From contig NZ_JFHD01000021.1 of assembly GCF_000698575.1 (NCBI RefSeq), positions 1-64,000 of the forward strand: a stretch of DNA of 64,000 bases, read 5' to 3'. Below are positions 51,453 to 60,823 of the stretch, piece by piece (within the stretch, counting starts at the first letter, position 1; each line of letters opens with the position of its first letter). The position numbers and the translations under genes are program-made. Below the pieces are notes generated by a model that saw only the letters and a list, made by a program, of their open reading frames with translations, was not told where the DNA came from and did no database searches. This stretch comes from Caballeronia zhejiangensis. Lineage in GTDB: Bacteria > Pseudomonadota > Gammaproteobacteria > Burkholderiales > Burkholderiaceae.

Positions 51453-53030
51453 GTGACTCAATCGCCGCCTGCTTTACCGTTCAGAACCGCTCTCTACGCG
51501 ATGCTCGGCATCGGCCTCGTCAACATGCTCGTCGCGCTCGATCAGACGGTGGTCAGCACCGCGCTGCCGTCGATCGTGGCGGAGCTGCACGGCTTCGAGT
51601 TCTACGCGTGGATCGCGAGCGCGTATCTGCTGGCGTCGGTCGTGACGGTGCCGGTGTTCGGGCGGCTCGGCGACTACTTCGGCCGCAAGCGCTTCGTGAT
51701 CGCCGCGGTGATTACGTTCACGGTCGCGTCGGTGCTGTGCGGCCTCGCGCCCAGCATGTTGTTCCTCGTGCTCGCGCGCGGGCTGCAGGGCGTCGGCGGC
51801 GGGATGATGGTCGGCACCGCGTTCGCGTCGATTCCCGATCTGTTCCCCGATCCGCGCGCCCGCGTGCGTTGGCAGGTCGTGCTCGCGGCGGCTTACGGCA
51901 TCGGCACGGCGGCCGGGCCGTCGCTCGGCGGCTGGATGAGCCAGCACTGGGGCTGGCGCTCGACGTTTCTCGTCAATCTGCCGGTCGGCGCGGCGGCGCT
52001 GTATTTCATCTGGGCGCATCTGCCGAACCTGCATCGGCCGCGCGAGGGCGGCGTGAAGATCGACTGGACGGGCGCGGCGCTCGTCGCGCTGGTGCTCGGC
52101 GGCTTTCAGGCGCTGATCGAGGCGCTGCCGCAGGACGGGCTGACGGCCGCCAATGTCGCGCTCGGCATCGGCGTGGCGGTGTGCGCGGTGGCGCTCCTGA
52201 TCTGCGAGCGGCGCGCGACGCATCCGATCATCCCGCTCGACATTTTCCGCGACGCGCAGATGAACACGCTCTTCACGCTCTCGTTTCTCGCGGGCTTCGT
52301 GATGTTCTCGCTGATCTTCTTCGCGCCGCTCCTGCTGCAAGGCGGCTTCGGCCTGTCGCCGCAGGCCGCGGGTCTGCTCGCGACGCCGATCGCCGCGTGC
52401 ATCGCGCTCGGCAGCTTCATCAACACGCGCATCGTGATTCACATGAAGAAGCCGGTGAATATCCTGTCGATCGGCTTCACGCTGCTCTTGATCGCGTCGG
52501 TCGGACTCGCGTTCGCGCGCGAATCGACGCCGCACGTGTGGATCGAATTGCCGATGGCCGCGACCGGCATCGGCCTCGGCTTCATCCTCAACAACATGAA
52601 TATCTTCGGGCAGGAGATCGCGGGCCGCGAGCGCTTCGGCATCACGACGGCGCTCCTGCAATCGACGCGCATGGTCGGCGGGATGATGGGCACGAGCATC
52701 GTCGGGACGATCGTCGCGCATCACTATGCGAGCGTCGTGGCGCGTACGGTGAGCGTGCTCGGGCCGTCGGTGTCGGCGCAGTGGCTGCCGCGGCTGTCGG
52801 ATCCGCGCATTCTCGTCGATGAAGCGTTGCGCGAGCGCATCCTTGCCGAACTGGGCGCGGCCGGTCTCGACGGGCCCGCGCTCTTCGATGCCGCCCGCGA
52901 CGCGCTCGTGCAGTCGATCCACATCGGCGTGCTGCTGACGGCCGTCGCCGCGCTCGTGGCGGCGCTGCTGGTGCGGCGCATCGCGCACATCACGTTCAGG
53001 AAGTCCGCGACGCCCGTCGCCAAAACCTGA
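51453..53030 (+). CDS. MFS multidrug transporter, DHA2 (EmrB/QacA) family
   Basis: A 525-residue, 14-helix exporter. Signatures are DQTVVSTALPSIVAELHGFE, GRLGDYFGRKRFVIAAV (motif A) and GPSLGGWMSQHWGWRSTFLV (motif C). The start is GTG 51453; a frame extending upstream to 51186 is not part of the protein. Divergent from fnr. Substrate unknown; it is not a close copy of the other DHA2 pump at 39.7 kb. Confidence 0.92.
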   Translation: MTQSPPALPFRTALYAMLGIGLVNMLVALDQTVVSTALPSIVAELHGFEFYAWIASAYLLASVVTVPVFGRLGDYFGRKRFVIAAVITFTVASVLCGLAPSMLFLVLARGLQGVGGGMMVGTAFASIPDLFPDPRARVRWQVVLAAAYGIGTAAGPSLGGWMSQHWGWRSTFLVNLPVGAAALYFIWAHLPNLHRPREGGVKIDWTGAALVALVLGGFQALIEALPQDGLTAANVALGIGVAVCAVALLICERRATHPIIPLDIFRDAQMNTLFTLSFLAGFVMFSLIFFAPLLLQGGFGLSPQAAGLLATPIAACIALGSFINTRIVIHMKKPVNILSIGFTLLLIASVGLAFARESTPHVWIELPMAATGIGLGFILNNMNIFGQEIAGRERFGITTALLQSTRMVGGMMGTSIVGTIVAHHYASVVARTVSVLGPSVSAQWLPRLSDPRILVDEALRERILAELGAAGLDGPALFDAARDALVQSIHIGVLLTAVAALVAALLVRRIAHITFRKSATPVAKT

Positions 53031-53254
53031 GGCGCTTCCTTTCGCAAGTGGTGCGTCGCGCCTATAGTTTCTGGCGTCAACGCAAGACCGGTTTTCGCTT
53101 CGGCTTCGACCGCGCACCGCATTTGCTTCACCGCTCTCGATGACCACTCGCACGCCTCGCGCGGAACGCTTGCGCGGGGCGCGGGTCACTCGCTTTAGCG
53201 GGCGGCCGCGCCCAGCGCTCGCCGCCCATCGCCAACAAGAGATGAGGAGCTGAA

Positions 53255-54831
53255 ATGAAGATCACCGGAGAGATGCTGATCGGGGCATCGGCCGTGCGGG
53301 GCACCGATGCCACGCTCCGCGCGTTCGACCCCGCGCGCAACGCCGATCTCGAACCCGAGTTCGGCGGCGGCGGCGCGGCGGAAGTCGCGCGCGCGTGCGA
53401 GCTGGCCGAAGCGGCGTTCGACGACTATCGCCACGCGCCGTTCGAAACGCGCGCGCAGTTTCTCGAAGCGATCGCGGACAACATCATCGCGCTCGGCGAT
53501 ACGCTGATCGAGCGCGCGATGGCCGAATCCGCGCTGCCGAAGGCGCGTCTCGAAGGCGAGCGCGCCCGCACGGTCGGGCAGTTGCGGCTCTTCGCATCGC
53601 TCGTGCGCGAGGGCCGCTGGCTCTCGGCGACGCTCGATTCCGCGCAGCCGGACAGAAAACCGCTGCCGCGATCCGACCTGCGTTTGCAAAAGATTCCGCT
53701 CGGCCCGGTCGCCGTGTTCGGCGCGAGCAATTTTCCGCTGGCGTTTTCGGTGGCGGGCGGCGATACCGCCTCGGCGTTCGCGGCGGGCTGTCCGGTGGTC
53801 GTGAAATCGCATCCGGCGCATCTCGGCACGTCCGAACTCGTCGGCCGCGCGGTGCAGAAGGCGGTCGCCGACAACGGCTTGCCCGAGGGCACGTTTTCGC
53901 TCGTCGTCGGCGCGGGCAATGCGATCGGCGAGGCGCTCGTCGCGCATCCGGCGATTCAGGCCGTCGGCTTTACCGGCTCGCGGCGCGGCGGGCTCGCGCT
54001 CGTCGATATCGCGGCGAAACGCCCGGTGCCGATTCCCGTCTTCGCCGAAATGAGCAGCGTGAACCCGGTTTTCGCGTTGCCGGGCGCGCTGGAAGCGCGC
54101 GGCGACACGCTGGCGGCGGCTTACATCGATTCGGTGACGCTCGGCGTCGGCCAGTTCTGCACGAATCCGGGCCTCGTAATCGCGCTGGAGGGGCCGATCT
54201 CGACGACTTCATCGATCTGGCCGCCACCGCGATCATGAAGAAGGAAACGCAGACAATGCTCACCGCGCAGATCGCCGCGGCCTACGCGAGCGGGATCCAG
54301 GAACGCGACGCGTCCGGCGCGCGCAATATCGCGACCGGCGTGAAGGGCGACGCATCGAGCGGCGCGCTGCCGGTGCTGTATCGCGTGAATGCGGAGGAAT
54401 TTCTGGCCAAGCCGCAACTGTCGGGCGAGATTTTCGGACCGACGTCGGTGATCGTCATTTGCCGCGACGAGGACGAGATGATCGCCGTCGCGCGCCATCT
54501 CGAAGGCCAACTCACCGCGACGCTGCTGATGGAAAAGGGCGACGTCGAGCTTGCGCGGCGCTTGTTGCCGGTGCTCGAGCGCAAGGCGGGCCGGATTCTC
54601 GCGAACGGTTTTCCGACGGGCGTCGAAGTGTCCTACGCGATGGTGCACGGCGGGCCGTTCCCGGCCACATCGGACAGCCGTTCCACGTCGGTCGGCGCGA
54701 TGGCGATCGAGCGCTTCCTGCGCCCGGTGTGCTATCAGGATCTGCCGGCGGCGCTGTTGCCGGCTGCGCTGGCGGACGACAATCCATTGAACTTGTGGCG
54801 TCTGAGGGATGGAGAGCTGGGGCCGAACTGA
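53255..54831 (+). pseudogene. Frameshifted ketoglutarate-semialdehyde (2,5-dioxovalerate) dehydrogenase
   Basis: The gene starts at ATG 53255 (GATGAGGAG upstream) and codes for an NADP-type aldehyde dehydrogenase: VFGASNFPLAFSVAGGDTAS, VGFTGSRRGGLALVDIA, FAEMSSVNPVFALPG and the catalytic cysteine in GQFCTNPGL. Near 54188-54195 one base is missing relative to the expected GAG-GGC-GCC. The frame then ends at 54238, while the homologous C-terminal half (DLDDFIDLAATAIMKKETQT onward) continues in the +1 frame to 54831. Such enzymes finish oxidative pentose or hexarate breakdown. Either a real inactivation or an assembly error. Confidence 0.85.
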
Positions 54832-54846
54832 GCGCCGGCATCGAAT

Positions 54847-54887
54847 ATCTGCGGGACGAATAAACGGCATTTATTCTTCTCGCAGAT
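54847..54887. promoter_or_regulatory. hipBA operator 1 (imperfect palindrome)
   Basis: An inverted repeat of two 18-bp arms (16 of 18 paired) around CGGCA. It shares the core AATAAA-N5-TTTATT with a second, perfect palindrome 26 bp downstream. Both lie directly upstream of hipB, where HipB dimers are known to bind. Confidence 0.75.
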
Positions 54888-54913
54888 ACTCGCTCTGGTT
54901 TGTAGTTGGCCGA

Positions 54914-54958
54914 TTATCTGTGTGGCGAATAAACTGCTTTTATTCGCCACACAGATAA
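54914..54958. promoter_or_regulatory. hipBA operator 2 (perfect 45-bp palindrome)
   Basis: Two perfect 20-bp arms (TTATCTGTGTGGCGAATAAA and its complement) flank the 5-bp CTGCT. It ends 8 bp before the hipB ATG and shares its core with operator 1. E. coli HipB binds TATCC-type palindromes, and TTATC/GATAA ends are present here. It could also fold as a strong mRNA hairpin over the start. Confidence 0.85.
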
Positions 54959-54966
54959 TTTGCGCC

Positions 54967-55221
54967 ATGCAACAAGTTATCGTGACAGTCGCGCAGATGG
55001 GCCATGTGCTCGCGGCCGGCCGCAAGCAGGCCGGACTGACGAAGACGCAGGCGGCGGCGCGCCTCGGCATCAGCCAAAGCCGGCTTTCCACCCTGGAGCG
55101 CGATTCACGCTCGCTGACGCTCGATCAACTCCTCGCGATGTTCGGCGTCTACGGCCTCCAGTTGCTGGTGCAGGCCCGGCCCGACACGTCGCTGCCCGAA
55201 GCAAACGAGGCCGACTGGTAA
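54967..55221 (+). CDS. hipB: HipB-like antitoxin
   Basis: An 84-residue helix-turn-helix protein of the XRE/HipB type. The DNA-binding unit is KQAGLTKTQAAARLGISQSR over residues ~20-40. The C-terminus is LPEANEADW. It neutralises the toxin and represses the operon at the upstream palindromes. The stop overlaps the hipA start (TAATG), so expression is coupled. The antitoxin is intact while the toxin is frameshifted. Confidence 0.92.
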   Translation: MQQVIVTVAQMGHVLAAGRKQAGLTKTQAAARLGISQSRLSTLERDSRSLTLDQLLAMFGVYGLQLLVQARPDTSLPEANEADW

Positions 55222-56563
55222 TGGCCGGGCGTCGGCTTCGTTCCCGCGCGTTGTTCGTATGGGCCAACGGAAAGCGCGTGGCAACGTGGAATCTGCCTAC
55301 GCGCGGACCGGCAGAACTCATATACGACACCGAGTGGATTCGCTCGGACGAGGCACGTCCGCTCTCGCTGTTGCTGCCGATCGGTCTCGACGGCGCGCCG
55401 CTGAAAGGCGACGCCGTGCTCAACTACTTCGACAATCTTCTGCCCGACAGCGAGCCGATTCGCCGCCGCATCGCGCAGCGCTTTCAGACCGACAGCGCCG
55501 ATGCGTTCGACTTGCTGCGGGCCATCGGTCGCGATTGTGTCGGTGCCGTGCAACTGCTTGCCGACGACGAAGCGCCGAAAGACATCGAAAGCATCGAAGG
55601 AACGCCGTTCAGCGACGATGACGTCGAAAGCCCGCTGAATCAGGTGGCCGGCGGCATGCCCTTGGGCACCGACCATGACGACGACTTCCGCATTTCGCTC
55701 GCGGGCGCGCAGGAAAAGACCGCGCTGCTGCGGCACGGCGGACGATGGCTCAAGCCCCATGGCGCGACGCCGACGACGCATATCCTCAAGCTGCCGTTGG
55801 GGCTCGTCGGCAATCGACGCGCCGATCTCACGACATCGGTCGAGAACGAATGGCTCTGCATGCGTCTCCTGCAGGCGTTCGGCTTGCCCGCGGCGAACGT
55901 CGAGATCGCGAATTTCGGCGAACGGCGCGTGCTTGTCGTCGAGCGTTTCGACCGGCGGATGCACCCAGGCGGAAAGTGGATTCTTCGTCTGCCAAAGATT
56001 TCTGCCAGGCGACCGGGCTGCCTCCGCACAAGAAGTACGAGCACGATGGCGGTCCGGGCGTGCTCGATCTCGCGCGCGTGCTGCAACAGTCGACCGAAGC
56101 GCGCCGTGACGTGCAAACGCTCGTGAGCGCGCAGATCCTGTTCTGGCTGCTGGCCGCGCCCGACGGTCACGCGAAGAACTTCAGCATTCATCTGGCGAGG
56201 GGCGGACAATACCGCCTCACGCCGCTCTATGACGTCATGTCGATCCGGCCAGTGGAAGGCGACGGCGCCAACCAATGGTCGTGGGACAAGGCGAAGCTGG
56301 CGATGGCCATCCCCGGTGCGAGCAGGCGCTACGCGTTTCGCGAGATCAAGCGCCGGCACTTCGACGCGATGGCGCAGAGATGCGGTTTCGGCGAGAGCGC
56401 GGAGCCGATCATCCGGCACATCATCGAACGCGCGCCGACGGTCATCGACGAAGTGACAGCGCAATTGCCCGGCGATTTTCCGCCTCGGGTCGCCGAGCGT
56501 ATCTTCGATGGCCTGAACAGATCGATCGCCGAGTTGACCGGCGTGGCCGCCGGCGAACCGTGA
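55221..56563 (+). pseudogene. hipA: Frameshifted HipA-like serine/threonine kinase toxin
   Basis: The frame from ATG 55221 encodes the HipA N-terminal subdomain and the first part of the kinase (AGAQEKTALLRHGGRWLKP, ATPTTHILKLPLG). Near 55990-56000 it shifts: the expected RLP(x)KDFCQATGLPPHKKYE continues in the frame that ends at 56563, with HipA motifs ILFWLLAAPDGHAKNFSIHL and LTPLYDVMSIRP. A one-base deletion explains it. HipA toxins phosphorylate glutamyl-tRNA synthetase, causing growth arrest. If the shift is real, the kinase lacks its catalytic half. Confidence 0.88.
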
Positions 56564-56591
56564 AGACAACCCCCAACCGGAGACAAGAAAG

Positions 56592-57530
56592 ATGACCCAC
56601 CCCGACCGCCGCTATCCCGACCCCGCCGTGCGCGTGCTGGACCCGCGTTTCAATGCACTGCGCATCGCATCGGCGTCGGTGGAATGTCTGTATCAGGGCG
56701 CGCGCTGGTCCGAAGGGCCGGTCTGGTTCGGCGACGGCCGCTATCTGCTCTGGAGCGACATCCCGAACAATCGCATCCTGCGCTGGGACGAAGAGAGCGG
56801 CGAAGTCGGCGTGTTTCGCAAGCCGTCGAACAACGCGAACGGCAACACGCGCGATCGCGAAGGCCGGCTCGTAAGCTGCGAGCATCTGACGCGGCGCGTG
56901 ACGCGCACCGAATACGACGGATCGATCACCGTCATCGCCGATCGCTACGCCGGCAAGCCGCTCAATTCGCCGAACGATGTCGTCGTGAAGTCGGACGGCT
57001 CGATCTGGTTCACCGATCCGACCTTCGGCATCGACGGTTTCTACGAAGGCGAAAGGAACGAGGCGCAACTGAAGCCCTGCGTCTATCGCGTCGATGGCCA
57101 GAGCGGCGAAATCACGATGATGATCGACGCCTTCGTGGGCCCGAACGGTCTCGCGTTCTCGCCGGACGAATCGGTGCTGTATGTGGTGGAATCGCGCGCG
57201 ACGCCGCGCAAGATTTACGCGTTCGACGTGCTCGACGGCGGCCGCAGGCTAGGCGAGGCGCGCCCGCTCATCGATGCGGGCCCCGGCACCCCCGATGGCT
57301 TTCGCGTCGATATTCACGGCAACCTGTGGTGCGGCTGGGGCATGGGCGACGCCGAACTCGACGGCGTGCGCGTCTTCACGCCGCAAGGCGAAGCGATCGG
57401 CCACATCGACTTGCCCGAGCGTTGCGCGAACGTGTGTTTCGGCGGACGGCATCGCAACCGGTTGTTCATGGCGGCGAGTCACGGGCTCTATGCGCTTTAC
57501 GTCAACACGCAGGGCGTGAAGGGCGGTTAA
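56592..57530 (+). CDS. SMP-30/gluconolactonase-family lactonase
   Basis: A 312-residue beta-propeller hydrolase. Metal-ligand regions are WSEGPVWFGDGRYLLWSDI (Glu), NSPNDVVVKSDGSIWFTDP (Asn/Asp) and VGPNGLAFSPDESVLYVVES, the standard SMP-30 pattern. It opens sugar lactones, and with an aldehyde dehydrogenase is typical of oxidative pentose degradation. The ATG has GGAGA about 10 bp upstream. It lies just after hipA; the upstream aldehyde dehydrogenase pseudogene may be its former partner. The 3' end overlaps a convergent gene by 4 bp. Confidence 0.93.
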   Translation: MTHPDRRYPDPAVRVLDPRFNALRIASASVECLYQGARWSEGPVWFGDGRYLLWSDIPNNRILRWDEESGEVGVFRKPSNNANGNTRDREGRLVSCEHLTRRVTRTEYDGSITVIADRYAGKPLNSPNDVVVKSDGSIWFTDPTFGIDGFYEGERNEAQLKPCVYRVDGQSGEITMMIDAFVGPNGLAFSPDESVLYVVESRATPRKIYAFDVLDGGRRLGEARPLIDAGPGTPDGFRVDIHGNLWCGWGMGDAELDGVRVFTPQGEAIGHIDLPERCANVCFGGRHRNRLFMAASHGLYALYVNTQGVKGG

Positions 57531-58012
57531 GCCTTGCCGATCTTCTCCATGATGCGCTCGGGATGCTGGCTCGCCGCGAAGCCGAAGCGCGCGTAGAGCC
57601 CGTGCGCGTCGGACGTGACGAGCATCATGCGGCGCAGCCCCTGAAGATCGGGATGCGCCATCACGCATTGGATCATCCATGTGCCGAGGCCCGCGCCTTG
57701 ATGCTCGGGCAGCACGAACACATCTGCGAGATAGGCGAATGTCGTCGTGTCGGTAATCATGCGCGCATAGCCGATCTGCGCGTTGCCGTGAAAGAGCCCG
57801 AACGCGAGCGAATGACGCGCGGCGCGCTCGACCTTTTCTCGCGCGATGCCCGGCGACCAGTACGCCACTTCGCTCAAATAGCGATGCACGACATCGAAGT
57901 CGAATTCGTCGATGTCCGTGCTCAGCCGATAGCCGTCCCGGGTCCATTGCATCGCGCGCTCCATGAGTTTTTCGAAGCGCCGAGCATAAGCGATCGATGC
58001 GTCGCGCTCCAT
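57527..58012 (-). CDS. GNAT-family N-acetyltransferase
   Basis: A 161-residue acetyltransferase. The acetyl-CoA loop is VLPEHQGAGLGTWMIQ (Q-x-x-G-x-G) and the C-terminal HGLYARFGF is the usual motif. Substrate cannot be predicted. The start ATG 58012 has no strong ribosome site; an internal Met is possible. The stop overlaps the convergent lactonase stop. Confidence 0.9.
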   Translation of the reverse strand: MERDASIAYARRFEKLMERAMQWTRDGYRLSTDIDEFDFDVVHRYLSEVAYWSPGIAREKVERAARHSLAFGLFHGNAQIGYARMITDTTTFAYLADVFVLPEHQGAGLGTWMIQCVMAHPDLQGLRRMMLVTSDAHGLYARFGFAASQHPERIMEKIGKA

Positions 58013-58034
58013 GCACACTTCGCGCGCGCAAGTG

Positions 58035-58634
58035 TCAGTGGACGGTATAGATGCGCCCCGTCTCCGCGCCCTCGACACTGCGGCTGTACGCCAGCGCCAC
58101 GCGCGCGCCGCTCGCGGCCTCGAAACCGCGAAAATACGGGCCGAAGCTTTCGCGCGCCTCTTCGAGCATCGTCGGACTCACGACGTTGATGCGCAGGCCG
58201 CGAGGCAGTTCGATCGCCGCGCCGCGCACGAAGCCTTCGATCGCGCCGTTGACCGCCGCCGCGCTCGCGCCCTCGCGAATCGGCTCCGCGCCGACGATGC
58301 CGCTCGTCAACGTGAACGAGCCGCCGTCGTTCAGGTAATCGCGCGCGGTGAGCACGAGATTGACCTGGCCCATCAGCTTGTCGTTGAGACCGAGACGGAA
58401 TTGCTCCGGCGTCATCTTCACGAGCGGGCCGAAGTGCACATGACCGGCGGTCGCGACAATCGCATCCACTTTGCCGATGGTTTCGAAGAGCTTTCTGATG
58501 CTGTCGAGATCGAGCAGATCGACGCGACGCGCCCCGCGCGTCGCACCGATTTCGATGACTTCGTGACGGGCTTTCAATTCGGCGACGACCGCCTGGCCGA
58601 CCGTGCCGGTTGCACCAATGACAGCGATTTTCAT
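58035..58634 (-). CDS. Short-chain dehydrogenase-like NAD(P) protein (atypical)
   Basis: A 199-residue Rossmann protein starting MKIAVIGATGTVGQAVVAEL. The glycine motif GATGTVG is present, as is TAGHVHFGPLV, but the catalytic YxxxK of classical SDRs is not visible; that region reads TSGIVGAEPIREGASAAAVN. It may be an atypical reductase or a non-catalytic binder. It is 22 bp upstream of the GNAT gene on the same strand, so the two may be cotranscribed. Confidence 0.87.
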   Translation of the reverse strand: MKIAVIGATGTVGQAVVAELKARHEVIEIGATRGARRVDLLDLDSIRKLFETIGKVDAIVATAGHVHFGPLVKMTPEQFRLGLNDKLMGQVNLVLTARDYLNDGGSFTLTSGIVGAEPIREGASAAAVNGAIEGFVRGAAIELPRGLRINVVSPTMLEEARESFGPYFRGFEAASGARVALAYSRSVEGAETGRIYTVH

Positions 58635-58744
58635 GATCGGGCTCGCATGGATGACGTTGAAGGTGGTCATGCATTGTGCGAGCGGACGGACGCGCGAAAA
58701 AGCCGCGTCCGCTTCAAGGATTGCAAACCGCGAGTTACGAATGG

Positions 58745-59197
58745 CTAGTGCGTCGCGAGGCGTCCTGGCATCGGCGAAAGAAGATAGAGCGACGCCGCGA
58801 ACTTGCAGACGAGTCCGACGCCGCAGACGAACGCGGCCGCCGGAAAGATATGCCATTGCAGCGCAAGGGTCGGCGCGACGAGGGTGACGGACACGAATCC
58901 GAGCGCGACGGTCAGCCAGCGCGCCCATTGCAGGCGTGATGCAACGCACACATAGAGCAGGCCGACGAGCACCCGCGACGCGACCATCGCGGCGAGCGGA
59001 TGGCTCGATGCATCGCCTGGAAGCCCGATGGCGAGCGTCAATGCGAACTCGGCCCATGACAGCGCCCAGGCCGCGCCGAGACACGCGATCGCCGATGTAA
59101 AGCGCTGCTCGGGCGTAACGGCGTGGCGCGTAGCCGGTTCAAGTTGCGTGGTCTCTTCGGTCTCTTGCGTGTAACCGTCGTATGCGTGGGTCGTCAT
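58745..59197 (-). CDS. Hypothetical four-helix membrane protein
   Basis: A 150-residue protein with four predicted helices (SAIACLGAAWALSWAEFALT, ASRVLVGLLYVCVASRLQWA, TVALGFVSVTLVAPTLALQW, PAAAFVCGVGLVCKFAASLY). The N-terminal ~28 residues are polar. No family recognised. It is on the same strand as the dehydrogenase-like gene but separated by 110 bp. Confidence 0.72.
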   Translation of the reverse strand: MTTHAYDGYTQETEETTQLEPATRHAVTPEQRFTSAIACLGAAWALSWAEFALTLAIGLPGDASSHPLAAMVASRVLVGLLYVCVASRLQWARWLTVALGFVSVTLVAPTLALQWHIFPAAAFVCGVGLVCKFAASLYLLSPMPGRLATH

Positions 59198-59349
59198 GTG
59201 GTTTCCCCTTTATCGACTCTCGTGCGCCGGCGATGTATGTTGCGCTGCGGCGCTTCGTTCGCCGTGTCCTCGAGCATACGCCGTGCCACGTTCAAGGAAC
59301 GCGCGTTGCTTCGCATTACGTCGATCAGCAACGAGCAAAGGAGCAGACG

Positions 59350-59502
59350 ATGGGCAATCTGAAGGAACAGAATCCGCATTCGGAACGTGACGACGAAGAT
59401 CTCGACAAGGCAGTCGAAGACACGTTCCCCGCGAGCGATCCGCCTGCAACGGGCGGCGTGACGCGCATCGAAACCGATGACGAGAAGGAAGAAAAAAAGT
59501 AA
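59350..59502 (+). CDS. Small acidic/charged protein, 50 residues
   Basis: A 50-residue, highly charged protein (DDEDLDKAVEDTFPASDPP, then DDEKEEKK). FPASDPP is a motif in small proteins common in Burkholderiaceae, possibly stress-related. AAGGAG lies about 7 bp before the ATG at 59350. A perfect terminator follows at 59525-59551, strengthening the call. Function unknown. Confidence 0.75.
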   Translation: MGNLKEQNPHSERDDEDLDKAVEDTFPASDPPATGGVTRIETDDEKEEKK

Positions 59503-59524
59503 CGCGCGAAGCCACGCAAGTAAA

Positions 59525-59551
59525 AAGAGCCGCATAGTCCATGCGGCTCTT
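59525..59551 (+). terminator. Rho-independent terminator
   Basis: AAGAGCCGCAT and ATGCGGCTCTT form a perfect 11-bp stem with a 5-nt loop AGTCC, ending in TT. On the minus strand the A-tract (59522-59526) gives a U-run, so it can serve both the small gene and the convergent 204-residue gene. Confidence 0.85.
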
Positions 59552-59576
59552 TGCTTATGCGCGACGGCGGTCGTGC

Positions 59577-60191
59577 TCATTTCCGTTCGAGCTCGAAGAG
59601 CCGCGACGGACGCAGATGATTCAGCGCGTAGTGCTTGCGTCCGCGCAAGGTGTGGCCGTGCGGATCGCGTCCTTCGAAACGCACCTTGTCTTCGACCTCG
59701 GGGACCGTCGGCGCGACCATGCCGCGATCGATCAGGCGATAGCCCCGCTCCAGCGCAAGCAACACGCCATTGCGGCCGGGACGGCTGTCGAAGCCGCCGA
59801 GACCATCGCCCGGTTCGGGTACGAAGTTCACGGTCGTCGCATTCGAAGTGATGACGGAATCCGGCTCGCGCGCGAGCATTTCCGCTTCGCGTCGCGCATG
59901 AATGCTCTTCGCGTCGGCATCGACGGTGTCGTCGAGTCCGTCGTCGTTGGCGACATCGACGCCGCGCGGCGGCTTCTCATAGAGACCTTGCGGGCCGACA
60001 TGCATGCCTGCCTTCGTCGTCTCCGTCTTCGCACCGGCGCCCGCGCCCGCGTGCGCTTCGCCGCCCGCTGCGGCCTTGTTCGCATCGCTCATCTTCACGT
60101 GAGCGGTTTCCGCGCCGGGCGTCTTGATCGGACTGTCGGCGACCTGCGCGTTCTGCTTGTTCTGCGGATCGTTTGATTCAGCGTTGTTCAT
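59577..60191 (-). CDS. Hypothetical soluble protein, 204 residues
   Basis: The N-terminal third is low complexity (SDANKAAAGGEAHAGAGAGA), the rest is compact and charged, with EPGDGLGGFDSRPGRNGVLL and RGRKHYALNHLRPSRLFELE near the end. No domain recognised. The start ATG is 60191. The 287-bp spacer upstream (60192-60478) has no gene or site I recognise. Confidence 0.68.
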   Translation of the reverse strand: MNNAESNDPQNKQNAQVADSPIKTPGAETAHVKMSDANKAAAGGEAHAGAGAGAKTETTKAGMHVGPQGLYEKPPRGVDVANDDGLDDTVDADAKSIHARREAEMLAREPDSVITSNATTVNFVPEPGDGLGGFDSRPGRNGVLLALERGYRLIDRGMVAPTVPEVEDKVRFEGRDPHGHTLRGRKHYALNHLRPSRLFELERK

Positions 60192-60478
60192 CGCATTGCT
60201 CCGTTGCAGTTGGACCTGAATTGACCAAGCCCTCACGCAAGACTCGTTCCGGATATTTGGCGACGGAACCGCGAGCCTTGCCGGAGAGCGCCTTCGGAGA
60301 TACTTAAAATTTCAGGCCTTTTTTCGACCCCAAGCCGATTTCCTGCAAGTATTATTTGGAACCTGTCGGCGGCAAAGCGCAATACGCGAAACTCGAGCAA
60401 TCAGGAGGGCGCGTTACCTTGCCGTCGAAAAAGAGCAATGCGATTCGAACGAGCAGGGCACTTTCACACAGGTGACTC

Positions 60479-60712
60479 ATGCAACACGATGCAGCCTTTT
60501 CACATCGAGGCTACCTTCTAAACTGCGCGCCCGCCCGGGCCGGAGATGGCAGCTACCAGCCGTACGTGGTGATCTCGCGATCGAGCGATGGCGAGCTCGT
60601 CGCGAACCGATTCTTTCCTTCGGAGCTGCGATTCCGCAACGAAGGCGAAGCCATCGCGCACGCGCGCGACTGGGCCGTGCGCTGGATCGACGCAAGCAAC
60701 GTCACAGCCTGA
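60479..60712 (+). CDS. Conserved hypothetical protein, 77 residues
   Basis: A small soluble protein (SHRGYLLNCAPARAGDGSYQ, then RDWAVRWIDASNVTA). The pattern resembles a widespread Burkholderiaceae orphan family of unknown function. It has no signal peptide. It lies 111 bp upstream of the serine acetyltransferase gene on the same strand. Confidence 0.7.
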   Translation: MQHDAAFSHRGYLLNCAPARAGDGSYQPYVVISRSSDGELVANRFFPSELRFRNEGEAIAHARDWAVRWIDASNVTA

Positions 60713-60823
60713 GCGATGTTCCGCGCGAGCATCGGGGACGCGGGTGCGCGATCGGCCGGACGGCAGGCTTTCGCAAAACCGGTTACGCTTGTCGTTTAAT
60801 CCGTCCCTCGCTTCTTGCCCGAC

